64,000 nucleotides of DNA from Pseudomonas faucium (GTDB lineage: Bacteria; Pseudomonadota; Gammaproteobacteria; Pseudomonadales; Pseudomonadaceae). The stretch spans positions 124,001-188,000 of the forward strand of contig NZ_BQIP01000006.1 in the NCBI RefSeq assembly GCF_021602585.1, read 5' to 3'. Under the pieces are notes generated by a model. The model saw only the letters and a list, made by a program, of their open reading frames with translations, was not told where the DNA came from and did no database searches. The position numbers were made by a program, and so were the translations under genes. Below, one piece after another: positions 7,229 through 17,787 of this stretch; the first letter of the stretch is position 1; every line of letters starts with the position of its first letter.

Positions 7229-10056
7229 GCCAGGAACGCTACGGCATCCGCCGCTTCGCACTGCTCAACACCGCCGGCTACAGCCTTGGCCTGTTCCCCC
7301 TGGAACAACCGCTGTCGGTCTATGGCGCCAACAACCTGGGTAAATCGGCGTCGATCAACGCCCTGCAGTTCCCGATCCTGGCGCGCATGTCGGACATGAG
7401 CTTCGGCAAGTACAGCCTGGAGCAGTCGCGCCGCTTCTACTTCGCCAGCGACACCTCGTACATCCTCTGCGAACTGAACTTGCCCCACGGCCCGCACGTG
7501 ATCGGCGTGGTCGGCCGCGGCCCGGGCGGCGGTTTCGGCCACCAGTTCTTCGCCTACAAAGGTGAGCTGGACCTGGCTCACTACCAGAAGAACGACACCT
7601 GCCTGCGCCAGAAAGAGCTGTTCACCAACCTCGAGCGCCTGGGCCTGAAAGCCTACGAGCTCAAGCCGGACGAGCTGCGCCGGCTGCTGGTCGGCGGCCA
7701 CACCTCGGTGCCGCTGGACCTGACCATGATCCCGCTGCGCTCGACCAGCGAGCAGAGCCTGAAAACCTTCCGCGCACTGTTCATCAACCTGCTGCACATG
7801 CGCGAAATCACTGCCGCCAAGCTCAAGCAGCTGTTCCTCGATGCTTTCGAGCACAGCCTGCGCTCGGGCAGCGTCGACTACATCGCCGCTTGCGAAGAAG
7901 CCTTCCGCGACGTGCGCCGCATGGAACAGGACTACAACGCCCTGGTCGCCGCCGGCCCGTTGGTCGAGGCCCTGGCCGGCGGCGTGGCCCAGCGCGACAT
8001 CCTGCGCGGCAAGCTGCACCGCCTTTCGCCATTGCTCGACAACCTGCTGGGCACCTGGCAGGAATACGCCATGGCGCGCAAGGAAGAGCTGGTGATCCAG
8101 GCCGAGCACTACCGCGGCGAGCAGGACCGCCTGCAGAACGACCAGCGCGGCGGCACCCAGGAGCTGATGCGCCTGGAGCGTGAAATCACCGGCATCCAGC
8201 GCTGGCTGGGCGAGCTGTCGGTGCTCAAGCACCGCTTCGCCCTGGTCGATGACGTCAAGGTCCTGGAGCAGCAACTGCTGGCGGCCAAGGACGCCCACGA
8301 CGAGCTGGCCGGCGCCCTGGCCCAATCGCGCCAGTTCTCCGCCGAAGACCTCGACGAGCGCGTGCGCGACCTGGAAAAACGCCTCAAGCAGGTCAAGCAG
8401 CAGCTCGACCACGCCGACAACAACAGCTACGCACGCCTGCGCGAAGAGTTCTCGCAGCAGGACGTCGACCGCCTGATGCGCCTGTTCAACGGCGCGCTGT
8501 TCAGCCTGCCGCTGGGTGAGCGCGGCATCGAGCTGGACGACAGCGACCTGTGGGTCAAATCCCTGGAAGCGGTGCTCGATGGCTTCAAGGGCGAGCGCTT
8601 CGAAGCCCCCGGCATCTCCATCGACATCTCGCACATCGACCCACCGGCCCTGCAGGCCCTGGCCGACCGCGCGGCCCTGCGCGACCAGAAGGACCGCCTG
8701 GAGCGCGAGCTCAAGCAGCTCAAGACCCAGCAGTCGGTTGCCGCCGACCGCAACGCCTCCAAGGCCCAGACCGAGGCGCTGTACCAGCAGGTGCTGGACG
8801 CCCAGAAGGCCCTGGAAGACTACCGCCGCAGCGAAACCCTGGCCGCCGAGGAGCCGGAGAAGCTCGAGCAACTGGCGCAGCTCGAAGCCGCCCAGGACGA
8901 GCTCAAGCGCTCCAGCGATGCCTTCACCGAGCGCGTCCAGCAGCTGTCGGCCAAGCTGCAGCTGGTCGGCCGCCAGATCGGCGACCTGGAGTCCAAGCAG
9001 CGCACCCTGGAAGACGCCCTGCGCCGTCGCCAGCTGCTGCCAGCCGACCTGCCGTTCGGCACGCCGTTCATGGAAGCGGTCGACGACTCCATGGACAACC
9101 TGCTGCCGCTGCTCAACGACTACCAGGACAGCTGGCAGGGCCTGCAGCGCGTCGACAACCAGATCGAGGCGCTGTACGCCCAGGTGCGCCTCAAGGGCGT
9201 GGCCAAGTTCGACAGCGAAGACGATATGGAGCGCCGCCTGCAGCTGCTGGTGAACGCCTACGCGCACCGCACCGACGAAGCCCTGACCCTGGCCAAGGCG
9301 CGCCGCGCCGCAGTCACCGACATCGCCCGGACCTTGCGCAACATCCGCAGCGACTACGACAGCCTCGAGCACCAGCTGGCCCTGTTCAACCGCGAGATCA
9401 ACAAGCGCCAGGTATCGAACCTGGAGAGCTTCCGCGTGGTGCTGGCGCCGAACAAGGAAGCGCTCAAGCACATCGACCAGATCATCCACAGCGCCGGCCA
9501 GTACGAGGAAGGCGAGACCCTGTCGGTGTTCGACCTGACGCAAAGCGCAGAGCAGGACCACAAGAACGAAGAGGCCAAGGAATACCTGGCGCGGCTGGTG
9601 GCGGCCAACCACAACCAGCTGGGCCTGAAGGACCTGTTCGAGCTGGCGTTCGAGATCACCAAGATCAACAGCCAGCCGGTGATCCACGCCGACATCGACG
9701 GTGCAGCCTCCAACGGCACCACCATGACCATCAAGGCGCTGACCAACATGTACCTGTTGCTGCACCTGATGGACCGCGACCTGGCCGGGCGCATTCGCCT
9801 GCCGTACTACCTCGACGAGGCGGCGGACATCGACGAACGCAACCAGGCGGCGTTGCTGGAGACCAGCCTGCAGCTGGGCTTCGTGCCGATTCTGGCGAGC
9901 GTGAAGCCGCAGGTGTCGGCGCGGGTGGCGATCGATCTGGAAGGTGGCAGCGGGCCGAATGGCATCTACATCGACGAGGCCGACTGGAAGTACATCAGCC
10001 GGCTGGATGAGGTGAAGGCGATCGTGCGTGAGGATGAGGCCGAGGAATTGGCCTGA
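7225..10056 (+). CDS. mksB: MksB, SMC-like ATPase of the MksBEF condensin
   Basis: 943 aa. The Walker A motif is GANNLGKSAS (about residues 33-42). Long coiled coils of E/Q/L-rich heptads run from about 280 to 480 and 480 to 750, broken by a hinge-like segment around 400-490. The C-terminal head has the signature-like SNGTTMTIKALTNM and a Walker B-like YYLDEAADID. It is shorter than MukB (about 1480 aa), as expected for MksB. It would form DNA-entrapping dimers with MksF/MksE on the nucleoid. A hairpin with a T-tract follows the stop. Confidence 0.9.
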   Translation: MSQERYGIRRFALLNTAGYSLGLFPLEQPLSVYGANNLGKSASINALQFPILARMSDMSFGKYSLEQSRRFYFASDTSYILCELNLPHGPHVIGVVGRGPGGGFGHQFFAYKGELDLAHYQKNDTCLRQKELFTNLERLGLKAYELKPDELRRLLVGGHTSVPLDLTMIPLRSTSEQSLKTFRALFINLLHMREITAAKLKQLFLDAFEHSLRSGSVDYIAACEEAFRDVRRMEQDYNALVAAGPLVEALAGGVAQRDILRGKLHRLSPLLDNLLGTWQEYAMARKEELVIQAEHYRGEQDRLQNDQRGGTQELMRLEREITGIQRWLGELSVLKHRFALVDDVKVLEQQLLAAKDAHDELAGALAQSRQFSAEDLDERVRDLEKRLKQVKQQLDHADNNSYARLREEFSQQDVDRLMRLFNGALFSLPLGERGIELDDSDLWVKSLEAVLDGFKGERFEAPGISIDISHIDPPALQALADRAALRDQKDRLERELKQLKTQQSVAADRNASKAQTEALYQQVLDAQKALEDYRRSETLAAEEPEKLEQLAQLEAAQDELKRSSDAFTERVQQLSAKLQLVGRQIGDLESKQRTLEDALRRRQLLPADLPFGTPFMEAVDDSMDNLLPLLNDYQDSWQGLQRVDNQIEALYAQVRLKGVAKFDSEDDMERRLQLLVNAYAHRTDEALTLAKARRAAVTDIARTLRNIRSDYDSLEHQLALFNREINKRQVSNLESFRVVLAPNKEALKHIDQIIHSAGQYEEGETLSVFDLTQSAEQDHKNEEAKEYLARLVAANHNQLGLKDLFELAFEITKINSQPVIHADIDGAASNGTTMTIKALTNMYLLLHLMDRDLAGRIRLPYYLDEAADIDERNQAALLETSLQLGFVPILASVKPQVSARVAIDLEGGSGPNGIYIDEADWKYISRLDEVKAIVREDEAEELA

Positions 10057-10067
10057 TCGGTGTAACG

Positions 10068-10088
10068 GGGCCGCTTTGCGGCCCTTTC
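10068..10088 (+). terminator. intrinsic terminator of the mksFEB operon
   Basis: gggccgc-ttt-gcggccc followed by tttc, 12 nt after the mksB stop. Confidence 0.75.
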
Positions 10089-10154
10089 GCGACACAAGGC
10101 CGCTCCTACAGGGGCATGCGTAATCCTGTAGGAGCGGCCTTGTGTCGCGAAAGG
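10082..10154. repeat. paired inverted repeat, REP type 2 (gcgacacaaggccgctcctaca)
   Basis: ccctttcgcgacacaaggcc... and its inverted partner ...ggccttgtgtcgcgaaagg, with arms of about 30 bp. This is a sequence class different from the ccggcaagccgg REPs nearby. Confidence 0.85.
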
Positions 10155-10178
10155 AGGCCAAAGGCCTCCCCTAGGGCA

Positions 10179-10640
10179 TCAATGCGCCCAAGGCAGGATC
10201 GGAATCGCCGTCACCGCATTCTGCGGGCTGCCTTCGATCATGCGGTCGCTATACACCAGGTACACCAGCGTATTGCGCTTCTTGTCCAGAAAACGCACCA
10301 CCTGCATGGTCTTGAACACCAGCGAGGTGCGCTCCTTGAACACCTCCTCACCGTCCTTCAAGTCCCCCTTGAAGCTGATCGGCCCCACCTGACGGCAGGC
10401 GATCGACGCCTCCGCCCGGTCCTCGGCCAGCCCCAGGCCACCCTTCACACCGCCAGTCTTGGCCCGCGACAGGTAGCAGGTCACACCCTCGACCCTGGGG
10501 TCGTCGAACGCCTCGACGACGATGCGATCGTTCGGCCCGACGAACTTGAACACGGTGGACACCTGGCCGATTTCCTCGGCCCCGGCCACCATCGGCAAGG
10601 CCAGCGCCAGCACCGCCAACGCACGTGTGAGCAGGCTCAT
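10179..10640 (-). CDS. creA: CreA family periplasmic protein
   Basis: 153 aa with a signal peptide ([21 protein letters not shown]). The CreA family pattern is clear: [42 protein letters not shown] and a later [10 protein letters not shown], two cysteines probably in a disulphide. Molecular function is unknown in the family. The start overlaps the proB stop by ATGA, so it is coupled to proB. It is probably the last gene of the cgtA-proB-creA direction. Confidence 0.9.
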   Translation of the reverse strand: MSLLTRALAVLALALPMVAGAEEIGQVSTVFKFVGPNDRIVVEAFDDPRVEGVTCYLSRAKTGGVKGGLGLAEDRAEASIACRQVGPISFKGDLKDGEEVFKERTSLVFKTMQVVRFLDKKRNTLVYLVYSDRMIEGSPQNAVTAIPILPWAH

Positions 10641-11755
10641 ACCAGCACCAAGTTGTCGCGGTGCACCAGCTCCGGCTCTGCGCTGTAGCCGAGCAGGGCC
10701 TCGATGGCATCGGACGGCTGGCCAATGATCTTCTGCGCTTCCAGCGCGCTGTAGTTGGCCAGGCCACGGGCCACTTCAAGGCCATCGGGGCCGACGCAGA
10801 CCACCATCTCGCCACGGCGGAAACTGCCCTGCACGGTCTTCACGCCGACCGGCAGCAGGCTCTTGTTGGCGGCACGCAGCGCCTGCACGGCACCGGCGTC
10901 GAGCACCAGGGTGCCGCGGGTTTGCAGGTGGCCGGCCAGCCACTGCTTGCGCGCTGCCAGCATGCCGCGCTCGGGCGACAGCAGCGTGCCCAGGCGTTCG
11001 CCGGCCTTGAGGCGGTCGAGCACGCGCTCGATGCGCCCGCCAATGATGATGGTGTGGGCACCGGAACGGGCTGCCAGGCGCGCGGCGCGCAGCTTGGTCT
11101 GCATGCCGCCACGGCCCAGGGCGCCGCCGGTACCGCCGGCCACGGCGTCGAGCGACGGGTCGTCGGCGCGGGCTTCGTAGATCAGCTGGGCTTCGGGGTT
11201 GTTGCGCGGGTCGGCGTCGAACATGCCGTCGCGGTCGGTGAGGATCACCAGCAGGTCGGCTTCGACCAGGTTGGCCACCAGCGCGGCCAGGGTGTCGTTG
11301 TCGCCGAAACGGATCTCGTCGGTGACTACGGTGTCGTTCTCGTTGATCACCGGCACCACGCCGAGGTCGACCAGGGTACGCAAGGTGCTGCGGGCGTTGA
11401 GGTAACGCTTGCGGTCGGACAGGTCGTCGTGGGTCAGGAGGATCTGCGCGGTGTGCTTGCCGTGCTCGCCGAAGCTCGACTCCCAGGCTTGCACCAGGCG
11501 CATCTGGCCGATCGAGGCAGCCGCCTGCAGCTCGTTCATCGCGCTCGGTCGCGAGCTCCAGCCCAGCTGGCTCATGCCCGCTGCCACGGCCCCGGAGGAG
11601 ACCAGCACCAACTCCACGCCCGCCTCACGCAGCGCGACCATCTGCTCGACCCACACGGCCATGGCGCCGCGGTCGAGGCCCTTGCCATCCGCCGTGAGCA
11701 GCGCACTACCGATCTTCACGACCCAGCGCTTGGCGCCAGTCACCTTGCTTCGCAT
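10637..11755 (-). CDS. proB: glutamate 5-kinase
   Basis: 372 aa. Catalyses ATP-dependent phosphorylation of glutamate, the first step of proline synthesis. The amino-acid kinase domain covers about residues 1-260, with KIGSALLT near the N-terminus, [11 protein letters not shown], and the VINENDTV substrate loop. A C-terminal PUA domain (about 280-365) is present, as in the long ProB form. The start ATG at 11755 has GGAAG 8 nt upstream. In-frame codons up to 11800 would run into the terminator hairpin and were rejected. A hairpin separates it from cgtA. Confidence 0.95.
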   Translation of the reverse strand: MRSKVTGAKRWVVKIGSALLTADGKGLDRGAMAVWVEQMVALREAGVELVLVSSGAVAAGMSQLGWSSRPSAMNELQAAASIGQMRLVQAWESSFGEHGKHTAQILLTHDDLSDRKRYLNARSTLRTLVDLGVVPVINENDTVVTDEIRFGDNDTLAALVANLVEADLLVILTDRDGMFDADPRNNPEAQLIYEARADDPSLDAVAGGTGGALGRGGMQTKLRAARLAARSGAHTIIIGGRIERVLDRLKAGERLGTLLSPERGMLAARKQWLAGHLQTRGTLVLDAGAVQALRAANKSLLPVGVKTVQGSFRRGEMVVCVGPDGLEVARGLANYSALEAQKIIGQPSDAIEALLGYSAEPELVHRDNLVLV

Positions 11756-11797
11756 CTTGTCTTCCAACCTATGTCGAATCTGTAGATACCGTAGATA

Positions 11798-11826
11798 CAA
11801 AAACGCCGCTCCAAAGAGCGGCGTTT
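11798..11826 (-). terminator. intrinsic terminator between cgtA and proB
   Basis: aaacgccgctc / gagcggcgttt are perfect 11-bp arms around caaa. On the minus strand the stem is followed by a T-run. It sits 17 nt after the cgtA stop and 43 nt before the proB start, so it should attenuate read-through into proB. Confidence 0.85.
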
Positions 11827-11842
11827 AGTGTACTGCAACCGA

Positions 11843-13069
<1,227 letters not shown>

Positions 13070-13215
13070 TCAAAAACCGCCTCTCGTCGACCGACGAGCT
13101 GAATACCTAAAAAACCTGAGGCTCTTGCAAAAATGAGCGCGGCGGCCCCGTACGACCGTAGAAACCCACGCCGGCAGCCCATACAAACAGCTTTGCAAGA
13201 GGCTCACCACAAACG

Positions 13216-13244
13216 AAAAAGCCCCGTCGCATGACGGGGCTTCT
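13216..13244 (-). terminator. intrinsic terminator after rplU-rpmA
   Basis: aagccccgtc-gcat-gacggggctt. The minus-strand stem is followed by ttttt. Located 16 nt beyond the rpmA stop, so rplU-rpmA probably ends here and cgtA needs read-through or its own promoter in 13070-13215. Confidence 0.88.
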
Positions 13245-13259
13245 GGAGCGACGTCGCGA

Positions 13260-13517
13260 TTAAGCGGCGACGATGCTCACGTAACGGCGGTTGAACTCGC
13301 CTTTCTTCTCGAACTTGATCACGCCTTCGATCTTGGCGAACAGGGTGTGATCCTTGCCCATGCCAACGCCGTAACCGGCGTGGAACTGGGTGCCGCGCTG
13401 ACGGACGATGATGTTGCCGGCCTTGACGACCTGGCTGCCATACATCTTCACGCCAAGGCGTTTCGATTCTGAGTCGCGACCGTTACGGGTACTACCACCA
13501 GCCTTCTTGTGAGCCAT
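13260..13517 (-). CDS. rpmA: 50S ribosomal protein L27
   Basis: 85 aa. Starts [24 protein letters not shown], the canonical L27 N-terminus that reaches the peptidyl-transferase centre. The rest ([23 protein letters not shown]) is also diagnostic. Preceded by ggagaattgaacc-type ribosome site. Cotranscribed with rplU, 38 bp downstream of it. Confidence 0.98.
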   Translation of the reverse strand: MAHKKAGGSTRNGRDSESKRLGVKMYGSQVVKAGNIIVRQRGTQFHAGYGVGMGKDHTLFAKIEGVIKFEKKGEFNRRYVSIVAA

Positions 13518-13555
13518 GGTTCAATTCTCCAAATAAATTCAGGGGATCTAGGGGA

Positions 13556-13870
13556 TTAAGCCTGGATGCCGGTGATTTTGATCTCGGTGAACCACTGGCG
13601 GTGGCCCATACGCTTCATGTGGTGCTTACGGCGACGGAACTTGATGATGCGTACTTTATCGTGACGGCCTTGCGAAACGACTTCGGCAACAACTTTAGCG
13701 CCAGCGACGACTGGAGCGCCGATGGTGACTTCTTCACCGTTGGCAACCAGCAGAACGCGATCGAAAGTCACGGATTCGCCAGTGGCGACTTCCAGCTTTT
13801 CGATCTTGAGGAATTCACCTTCAGCGACTTTGTACTGCTTGCCGCCGGTAACGATTACTGCGTAAGACAT
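13556..13870 (-). CDS. rplU: 50S ribosomal protein L21
   Basis: 104 aa from ATG at 13870 ([19 protein letters not shown]). The C-terminal basic stretch [21 protein letters not shown] is the L21 signature that binds 23S rRNA. The upstream in-frame extension to 14104 would cover the promoter and was rejected. GGAGAAA precedes the start. First gene of the rplU-rpmA unit. Confidence 0.98.
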   Translation of the reverse strand: MSYAVIVTGGKQYKVAEGEFLKIEKLEVATGESVTFDRVLLVANGEEVTIGAPVVAGAKVVAEVVSQGRHDKVRIIKFRRRKHHMKRMGHRQWFTEIKITGIQA

Positions 13871-14001
13871 GGGTATTTCTCCGATAATCCTGCTCACCCA
13901 GCGCTTTATATGATGAGTATTGGCTGGCATGGCTGCATGGGGCTGGAACGGCCCGGTGCAATTGCGTAAGGCAGGTGCTGCCCAGGAAGTTAGGGTGCGC
14001 G

Positions 14002-14030
14002 ATTGTACGCAACCGCGCCTGGCCTTGCAA
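14002..14030 (-). promoter_or_regulatory. sigma70 promoter of rplU-rpmA
   Basis: Read on the minus strand: TTGCAA (14030-14025), 17 bp, TACAAT (14007-14002). Near-consensus, as expected for ribosomal protein genes. Confidence 0.75.
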
Positions 14031-14060
14031 GTGCCGGCCCCGGCCCACGGGCAGCGCGCC

Positions 14061-14089
14061 TTGACACACCGGAACCCGCGACCTAGCAT
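14061..14089 (+). promoter_or_regulatory. sigma70 promoter of ispB
   Basis: TTGACA at 14061-14066, 17 bp, TAGCAT at 14084-14089. Divergent from the rplU promoter 31 bp away. Confidence 0.75.
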
Positions 14090-14115
14090 GCCGCGCAACC
14101 TCAATGGAGCAGCCG

Positions 14116-15084
14116 ATGCAACCCCAAACCTTCTACCGCGCGGTAGCTGACGATTTCAGCGCCGTCGACGAGATCATCAAGAAGCAGCTGACCTCGCGCG
14201 TGCCGCTGGTATCGAAGATCGGCGACTATATCACCTCGGCCGGCGGCAAGCGCCTGCGTCCCCTGCTGGTGCTGCTCTGCGGCAAGGCCCTGGGCCGCGA
14301 GGGCGACGACCTGCGCCTGCTGGCGGCGACCATCGAATTCCTGCACACCGCCACCCTGCTGCATGACGACGTGGTCGACATGTCCGGCATGCGCCGTGGC
14401 CGCTCCACCGCCAACGCGCTGTGGGGCAACGCGCCGAGCGTGCTGGTGGGCGACTTCCTTTATTCGCGCTCGTTCGAAATGATGGTCGAGCTGGGCTCGA
14501 TGCCGGTCATGCAGATCTTGTCCAAGGCCACCCGGGTGATCGCCGAGGGCGAAGTGCTGCAGCTGTCGCGCGTGCGCGATGCCAGCACCACCGAGGAAGT
14601 CTACATGGACGTCATCCGCGGCAAGACCGCGATGCTGTTCGAAGCCTCGACCCACAGCGCCGCCGCGCTGGCCCAGGCGAGCGAAGCACAGCGCGAGGCC
14701 CTGCGCACCTTCGGCGACCACCTGGGCGTGGCCTTCCAGCTGGTCGACGACCTGCTCGACTACAAGGGCGATTCGCAGACCCTGGGCAAGAACGTCGGCG
14801 ACGACCTGGCCGAAGGCAAGCCGACCCTGCCGCTGATCTACACCATGCGCGAAGGCACGCCTGAACAGGCAGCGCTGGTGCGCAAGGCGATCCAGAAGGG
14901 TGGCCTGGAAGACCTGGAGCAGATCCGCGAGGCGGTGGAAGCCTCCGGTGCGCTGGACTACACCGCGCAGCTGGCTCGCGACTACGTGGCCAAGGCCATC
15001 GAGTGCCTGGAAGTGCTGCCGGCCAGCGAGTATCGGGATGCGCTGGTCGAGCTGAGTGAATTTGCCGTAGCGCGCACGCACTGA
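14116..15084 (+). CDS. ispB: long-chain polyprenyl diphosphate synthase (ubiquinone side chain)
   Basis: 322 aa trans-prenyltransferase that elongates farnesyl diphosphate with IPP. Pseudomonas ubiquinone has nine isoprene units, so the product is probably nonaprenyl diphosphate. The first Asp-rich motif is LLHDDVVD (D84, D85, D88) and the second is [12 protein letters not shown] (about 210-218). GGKRLRP (43-49) binds diphosphate. The start is ATG 14116, with GGAG 6 nt upstream. An ATG at 14104 lies ahead of that site and is less likely. Confidence 0.93.
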   Translation: MQPQTFYRAVADDFSAVDEIIKKQLTSRVPLVSKIGDYITSAGGKRLRPLLVLLCGKALGREGDDLRLLAATIEFLHTATLLHDDVVDMSGMRRGRSTANALWGNAPSVLVGDFLYSRSFEMMVELGSMPVMQILSKATRVIAEGEVLQLSRVRDASTTEEVYMDVIRGKTAMLFEASTHSAAALAQASEAQREALRTFGDHLGVAFQLVDDLLDYKGDSQTLGKNVGDDLAEGKPTLPLIYTMREGTPEQAALVRKAIQKGGLEDLEQIREAVEASGALDYTAQLARDYVAKAIECLEVLPASEYRDALVELSEFAVARTH

Positions 15085-15099
15085 TAGCGCGTCGCCCTC

Positions 15100-15170
15100 T
15101 TCGCGGGACAAGCCCGCTCCCACAGGCCGCCACAACGAGGCACCTGGGGGAGCGGGCTTGTCCCGCGATG
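15100..15170. repeat. paired REP palindrome (type 3, gcgggacaagcccgctccc)
   Basis: tcgcgggacaagcccgctcccacagg and inverted partner agcgggcttgtcccgcga. It lies just after ispB. Confidence 0.88.
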
Positions 15171-15251
15171 CTTTTGGGCAGACGAAAACACATCTTGCAA
15201 AAAACCTTATACAATATGCGCCTTTACCGCCTGTCTGTTTAAGGAACTGAA

Positions 15252-15593
15252 GTGAGCACTCTGCCAGCCTGTCCGAAATGCAATTCCGAATACACCTATG
15301 AGGATGGCACTCAGCTGATCTGCCCCGAATGCGCCCACGAGTGGTCGGCCAACGGCGAAGCCGAAGCGGCCAGCGACGATGTGGTGAAGAAGGACTCGGT
15401 CGGTAACGTGCTGCAGGACGGCGACACCGTCACCGTGATCAAGGACCTCAAGGTCAAGGGTTCGTCCCTGGTGGTCAAGGTCGGCACCAAGGTCAAGAAC
15501 ATCCGCCTGTGCGACGGCGACCACGACATCGACTGCAAGATCGACGGCATCGGCGCCATGAAGCTGAAGTCGGAATTCGTGCGTAAGGTCTGA
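15252..15593 (+). CDS. yjdM: YjdM/PhnA family zinc-ribbon protein
   Basis: 113 aa from GTG at 15252 (aaggaac upstream). The N-terminal zinc ribbon is CPKC-x16-CPEC (residues about 8-29). The PhnA C-terminal domain includes [25 protein letters not shown], with the terminal [11 protein letters not shown] typical of the family. Often named alkylphosphonate utilisation protein in error; the true role is unknown. No phosphonate genes are nearby. Confidence 0.9.
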   Translation: MSTLPACPKCNSEYTYEDGTQLICPECAHEWSANGEAEAASDDVVKKDSVGNVLQDGDTVTVIKDLKVKGSSLVVKVGTKVKNIRLCDGDHDIDCKIDGIGAMKLKSEFVRKV

Positions 15594-15627
15594 TTGCACA
15601 AATCCGCCAATTGGCACTTGCTATTCT

Positions 15628-15646
15628 GATAATAAGAATTATTCTC
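15628..15646. promoter_or_regulatory. Fur box upstream of the 81-aa gene
   Basis: gataataagaattattctc matches the 19-bp Fur consensus GATAATGATAATCATTATC at 15 of 19 positions. It ends 29 bp before the ATG at 15676, a position suited to iron-dependent repression. Match seen directly; function inferred. Confidence 0.75.
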
Positions 15647-15675
15647 ATTGGAACCGCTATCCAAGGAGAATAGCC

Positions 15676-15921
15676 ATGACTTATCTGATAGACGCCTGGC
15701 TGGACCGCCCCCACCCCTACCTGCGCATTCTTCACCGGGAAACCGGTGAGGTGTGCGCCGTGCTCGAAGAAGAAGCGCTGGATGAATTGCGCGACCAGGG
15801 CGACCTGGACCTCGACGGGCTGAACTCGAGCGAGCCGGTGGTGCTCAAGGAGCTGGTGCGAAACCTGTTTCTGTTCTGCTATGCACGGGCGCTGCGCCCT
15901 GGGGGGACGGACTGGAATTGA
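15676..15921 (+). CDS. small iron-regulated protein of unknown function (81 aa)
   Basis: ATG after aaggag at 15664-15669. Acidic soluble protein (MTYLIDAWLDRPHPYLRILHRETGEVCAVLEEEALDELRDQG), no signal peptide, no TM segment, two cysteines. A Fur box precedes it, so it should be induced by iron starvation. From memory its P. aeruginosa counterpart beside ispB (PA4570) is also iron-responsive. Function is unknown. Confidence 0.8.
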   Translation: MTYLIDAWLDRPHPYLRILHRETGEVCAVLEEEALDELRDQGDLDLDGLNSSEPVVLKELVRNLFLFCYARALRPGGTDWN

Positions 15922-15929
15922 GGCCGGCA

Positions 15930-16024
15930 GGGCCGGCCTCATCGCCGGCAAGCCGGCTCCCACAGGCACATCAACTACCTGTGGGAGCGGGCTTGCCCCG
16001 CGAGGGGGCCGCAAAGCGGCCCCA
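15930..16024. repeat. hybrid REP pair (type 1 arm facing a type 3 arm) overlapping an fklB terminator
   Basis: The left unit is ccggcaagccggctccc and the right unit is gggagcgggcttgccccgcg, so the arms are from different REP subtypes. gggccgc-aaa-gcggccc at about 16006-16022 can terminate fklB on the minus strand. Confidence 0.8.
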
Positions 16025-16030
16025 GGGGCA

Positions 16031-16648
16031 TTACAGAACGTCGAGCAGCTCGACGTCGAACACCAGCACGCTGTGCGGCGGGATGCTGCCAACGCCTTGG
16101 GCGCCGTAGGCCAGCTCGCTCGGCACGTACAGGCGCCATTTGCTGCCAGCGTTCATCAGTTGCAGGGCTTCGGTCCAGCCAGCGATCACGCCGCCAACCG
16201 GGAATTCGGCAGGCTGGCCACGATCGTAGGAGCTGTCGAACACGGTGCCGTCGATCAGGGTGCCGTGGTAGTGGGTGCGAACGTTGCTCTCGCGGGTCGG
16301 CTTGGCGCCTTCACCGGCGGTCAGCACTTCGAACTGCAGGCCCGAAGCCAGGGTGGTGATGCCATCGCGCTTGGCGTTCTCTACCAAAAATTCCTTGCCG
16401 GCAGCAGCGGCGGCTTCGGCCTTGGCGGCAGCTTCGGCTTGCATCAGTTCACGGATGACTTTGAAGCTGGCCGACAGGTCGGCTTCGCTGACGCGGCTGT
16501 CGGCGCCGTTGAAGGCGTCGGTCAGGCCAGCCAGAATGGCGTCCAGGCTGACGCCCGGTGGCGGGTTGTCGCGCAGTTGGCCGCCCAGCTGACGGCCGAT
16601 GCCGTAGCTGACGCGAGTTTCGTCGGTGGACAGGTTGAGTTCGGACAT
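16031..16648 (-). CDS. fklB: FKBP-type peptidyl-prolyl cis-trans isomerase
   Basis: 205 aa from ATG 16648. The N-terminal helical dimerisation domain (residues about 1-90: ETRVSYGIGRQLGGQL...) precedes the FKBP catalytic domain (about 105-205) with VRTHYHGTLIDGTVFDSSYDRGQP, FPVGGVIAGWTEAL, and YGAQGVGSIPPHSVLVFDVELL. This layout matches E. coli FklB/Mip. There is no signal peptide, so it is probably a cytoplasmic prolyl isomerase. Confidence 0.93.
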   Translation of the reverse strand: MSELNLSTDETRVSYGIGRQLGGQLRDNPPPGVSLDAILAGLTDAFNGADSRVSEADLSASFKVIRELMQAEAAAKAEAAAAAGKEFLVENAKRDGITTLASGLQFEVLTAGEGAKPTRESNVRTHYHGTLIDGTVFDSSYDRGQPAEFPVGGVIAGWTEALQLMNAGSKWRLYVPSELAYGAQGVGSIPPHSVLVFDVELLDVL

Positions 16649-16733
16649 GGTCGTGCTCCACTGCAGGGCGCAGTGCAGCCGCGCCCTTGATGAAAAGGGC
16701 GAGCAGCCTAGCACACTGGGCCGCTGCGAGCAG

Positions 16734-17039
16734 CTACCAGGCAGAACGCTGGGAAATCGGCACTTTGAGGTCTTCTTCCGGGTGGCTGCCCATGCCGCAC
16801 ATTTCATCCTGCACGGACCAGTGCACCAGGTTCATGGAGACCATCGGGATGGTCTGCAGCACCTTGCGCGCATCCTCCACCGAACGCACCCGCAGGCGCT
16901 TGCCGCGGGTATCGGCCAGGGGGTGGGCATGGCCCTTGACCCGGGCCTCGATCAGGTAGTCGCCGCCTTCGATGGCAATCAGGTTGACTTCGTCGACATG
17001 GCCGGCCCTGGCCTCGGTATTGAGCTGATGCAGGTTCAT
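16734..17039 (-). CDS. DUF6482-like small protein (101 aa)
   Basis: Start ATG 17039 with GAGGTG upstream (MNLHQLNTEARAGHVDEVNLIAIEGGDYLIEARV). A compact beta-rich protein with no signal peptide or TM segment, ending SHPEEDLKVPISQRSAW. Conserved between fklB and the YqhA gene in Pseudomonas as far as I recall. Function unknown. Confidence 0.75.
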   Translation of the reverse strand: MNLHQLNTEARAGHVDEVNLIAIEGGDYLIEARVKGHAHPLADTRGKRLRVRSVEDARKVLQTIPMVSMNLVHWSVQDEMCGMGSHPEEDLKVPISQRSAW

Positions 17040-17140
17040 GAGAGCACCTCGCTGGTGGGAACCACGCATGAGTGCTCATTTTTTGTACGGGGGCGGGGAA
17101 TACACAAGGCATAACTGACGCCGCTCGTCAGTTGGACCGC

Positions 17141-17206
17141 GCTGGCCCCATCGCCGGCAAGCCGGCTCCCACACAGGTTTGGGGGGGTATCTCTGTGGGA
17201 GCCATG
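17141..17206. repeat. REP pair with one decayed arm
   Basis: An intact left unit, ggccccatcgccggcaagccggctccc. The right unit keeps only tgtgggagcc...atggggc and has lost the ggcttgccggcg core. Confidence 0.75.
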
Positions 17207-17210
17207 GGGC

Positions 17211-17699
17211 TCAGTGCTTGGTGAGCTTGTCCAGGTAGCCCATGCAGAAGGCCGAGACCACGAAGGTCATGTGGATGATCACGTACCACATCAGGTAATC
17301 GGTGGAGATGTTCTGCGCATCCATGAACACCCGCAGCAGGTGAATGGACGAAATCGCCACGATCGAGGCGGCCACCTTCATCTTCAGCGACGAGGAGTCC
17401 ATCTTGCCCAGCCAGTTGAGCTTCTCCTTGCTTTCGTCGATGTCCAGCTGCGACACGAAGTTCTCGTAGCCGGAGATCATCACCATCACCAGCAGGCCGC
17501 CCACCAGCGACATGTCGATCAGCGAGAGGATCACCAGGATCAGGTCGGCTTCGCTCAGGGCAAAGACGTTGGGCAGGACGTGGATCACTTCCTGGAAGAA
17601 TTTCAGCGCCAGGGCCAGCAGGCCGAGGGACAAACCGAAGTAGATGGGGGCGAGCAGCCAGCGCGAGGCATACATCGCGTTTTCGAGAATACGTTCCAT
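17211..17699 (-). CDS. UPF0114/YqhA family inner-membrane protein
   Basis: 162 aa from ATG 17699. The family start [37 protein letters not shown] is clear. Four hydrophobic segments lie at about residues 12-32, 55-78, 105-125 and 133-153. The [22 protein letters not shown] motif is characteristic. Function of the family is unknown. The conserved start argues against the longer in-frame extension to 17840. Confidence 0.9.
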   Translation of the reverse strand: MERILENAMYASRWLLAPIYFGLSLGLLALALKFFQEVIHVLPNVFALSEADLILVILSLIDMSLVGGLLVMVMISGYENFVSQLDIDESKEKLNWLGKMDSSSLKMKVAASIVAISSIHLLRVFMDAQNISTDYLMWYVIIHMTFVVSAFCMGYLDKLTKH

Positions 17700-17787
17700 G
17701 GAGGGTTTGGGACTCGTCAGGTGACTGGAAAAGCGAGCGCGAGTATAGCCAGCCACCTGTGACAGCAAAAGCCCACACCCCAGCCAC

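Noticed and set aside
6979-10161. A 1060-aa open frame antisense to mksB
   Set aside because: Arises from GC-rich codon bias in the mksB frame; it has no recognisable domain, and the coupled mksFEB genes are clearly real.
13118-13205. Imperfect inverted repeat gaggctcttgcaaa / tttgcaagaggctc between rpmA and cgtA
   Set aside because: 13 of 14 positions pair, but the loop is about 60 bp and there is no T-tract; probably a chance or minor control element.
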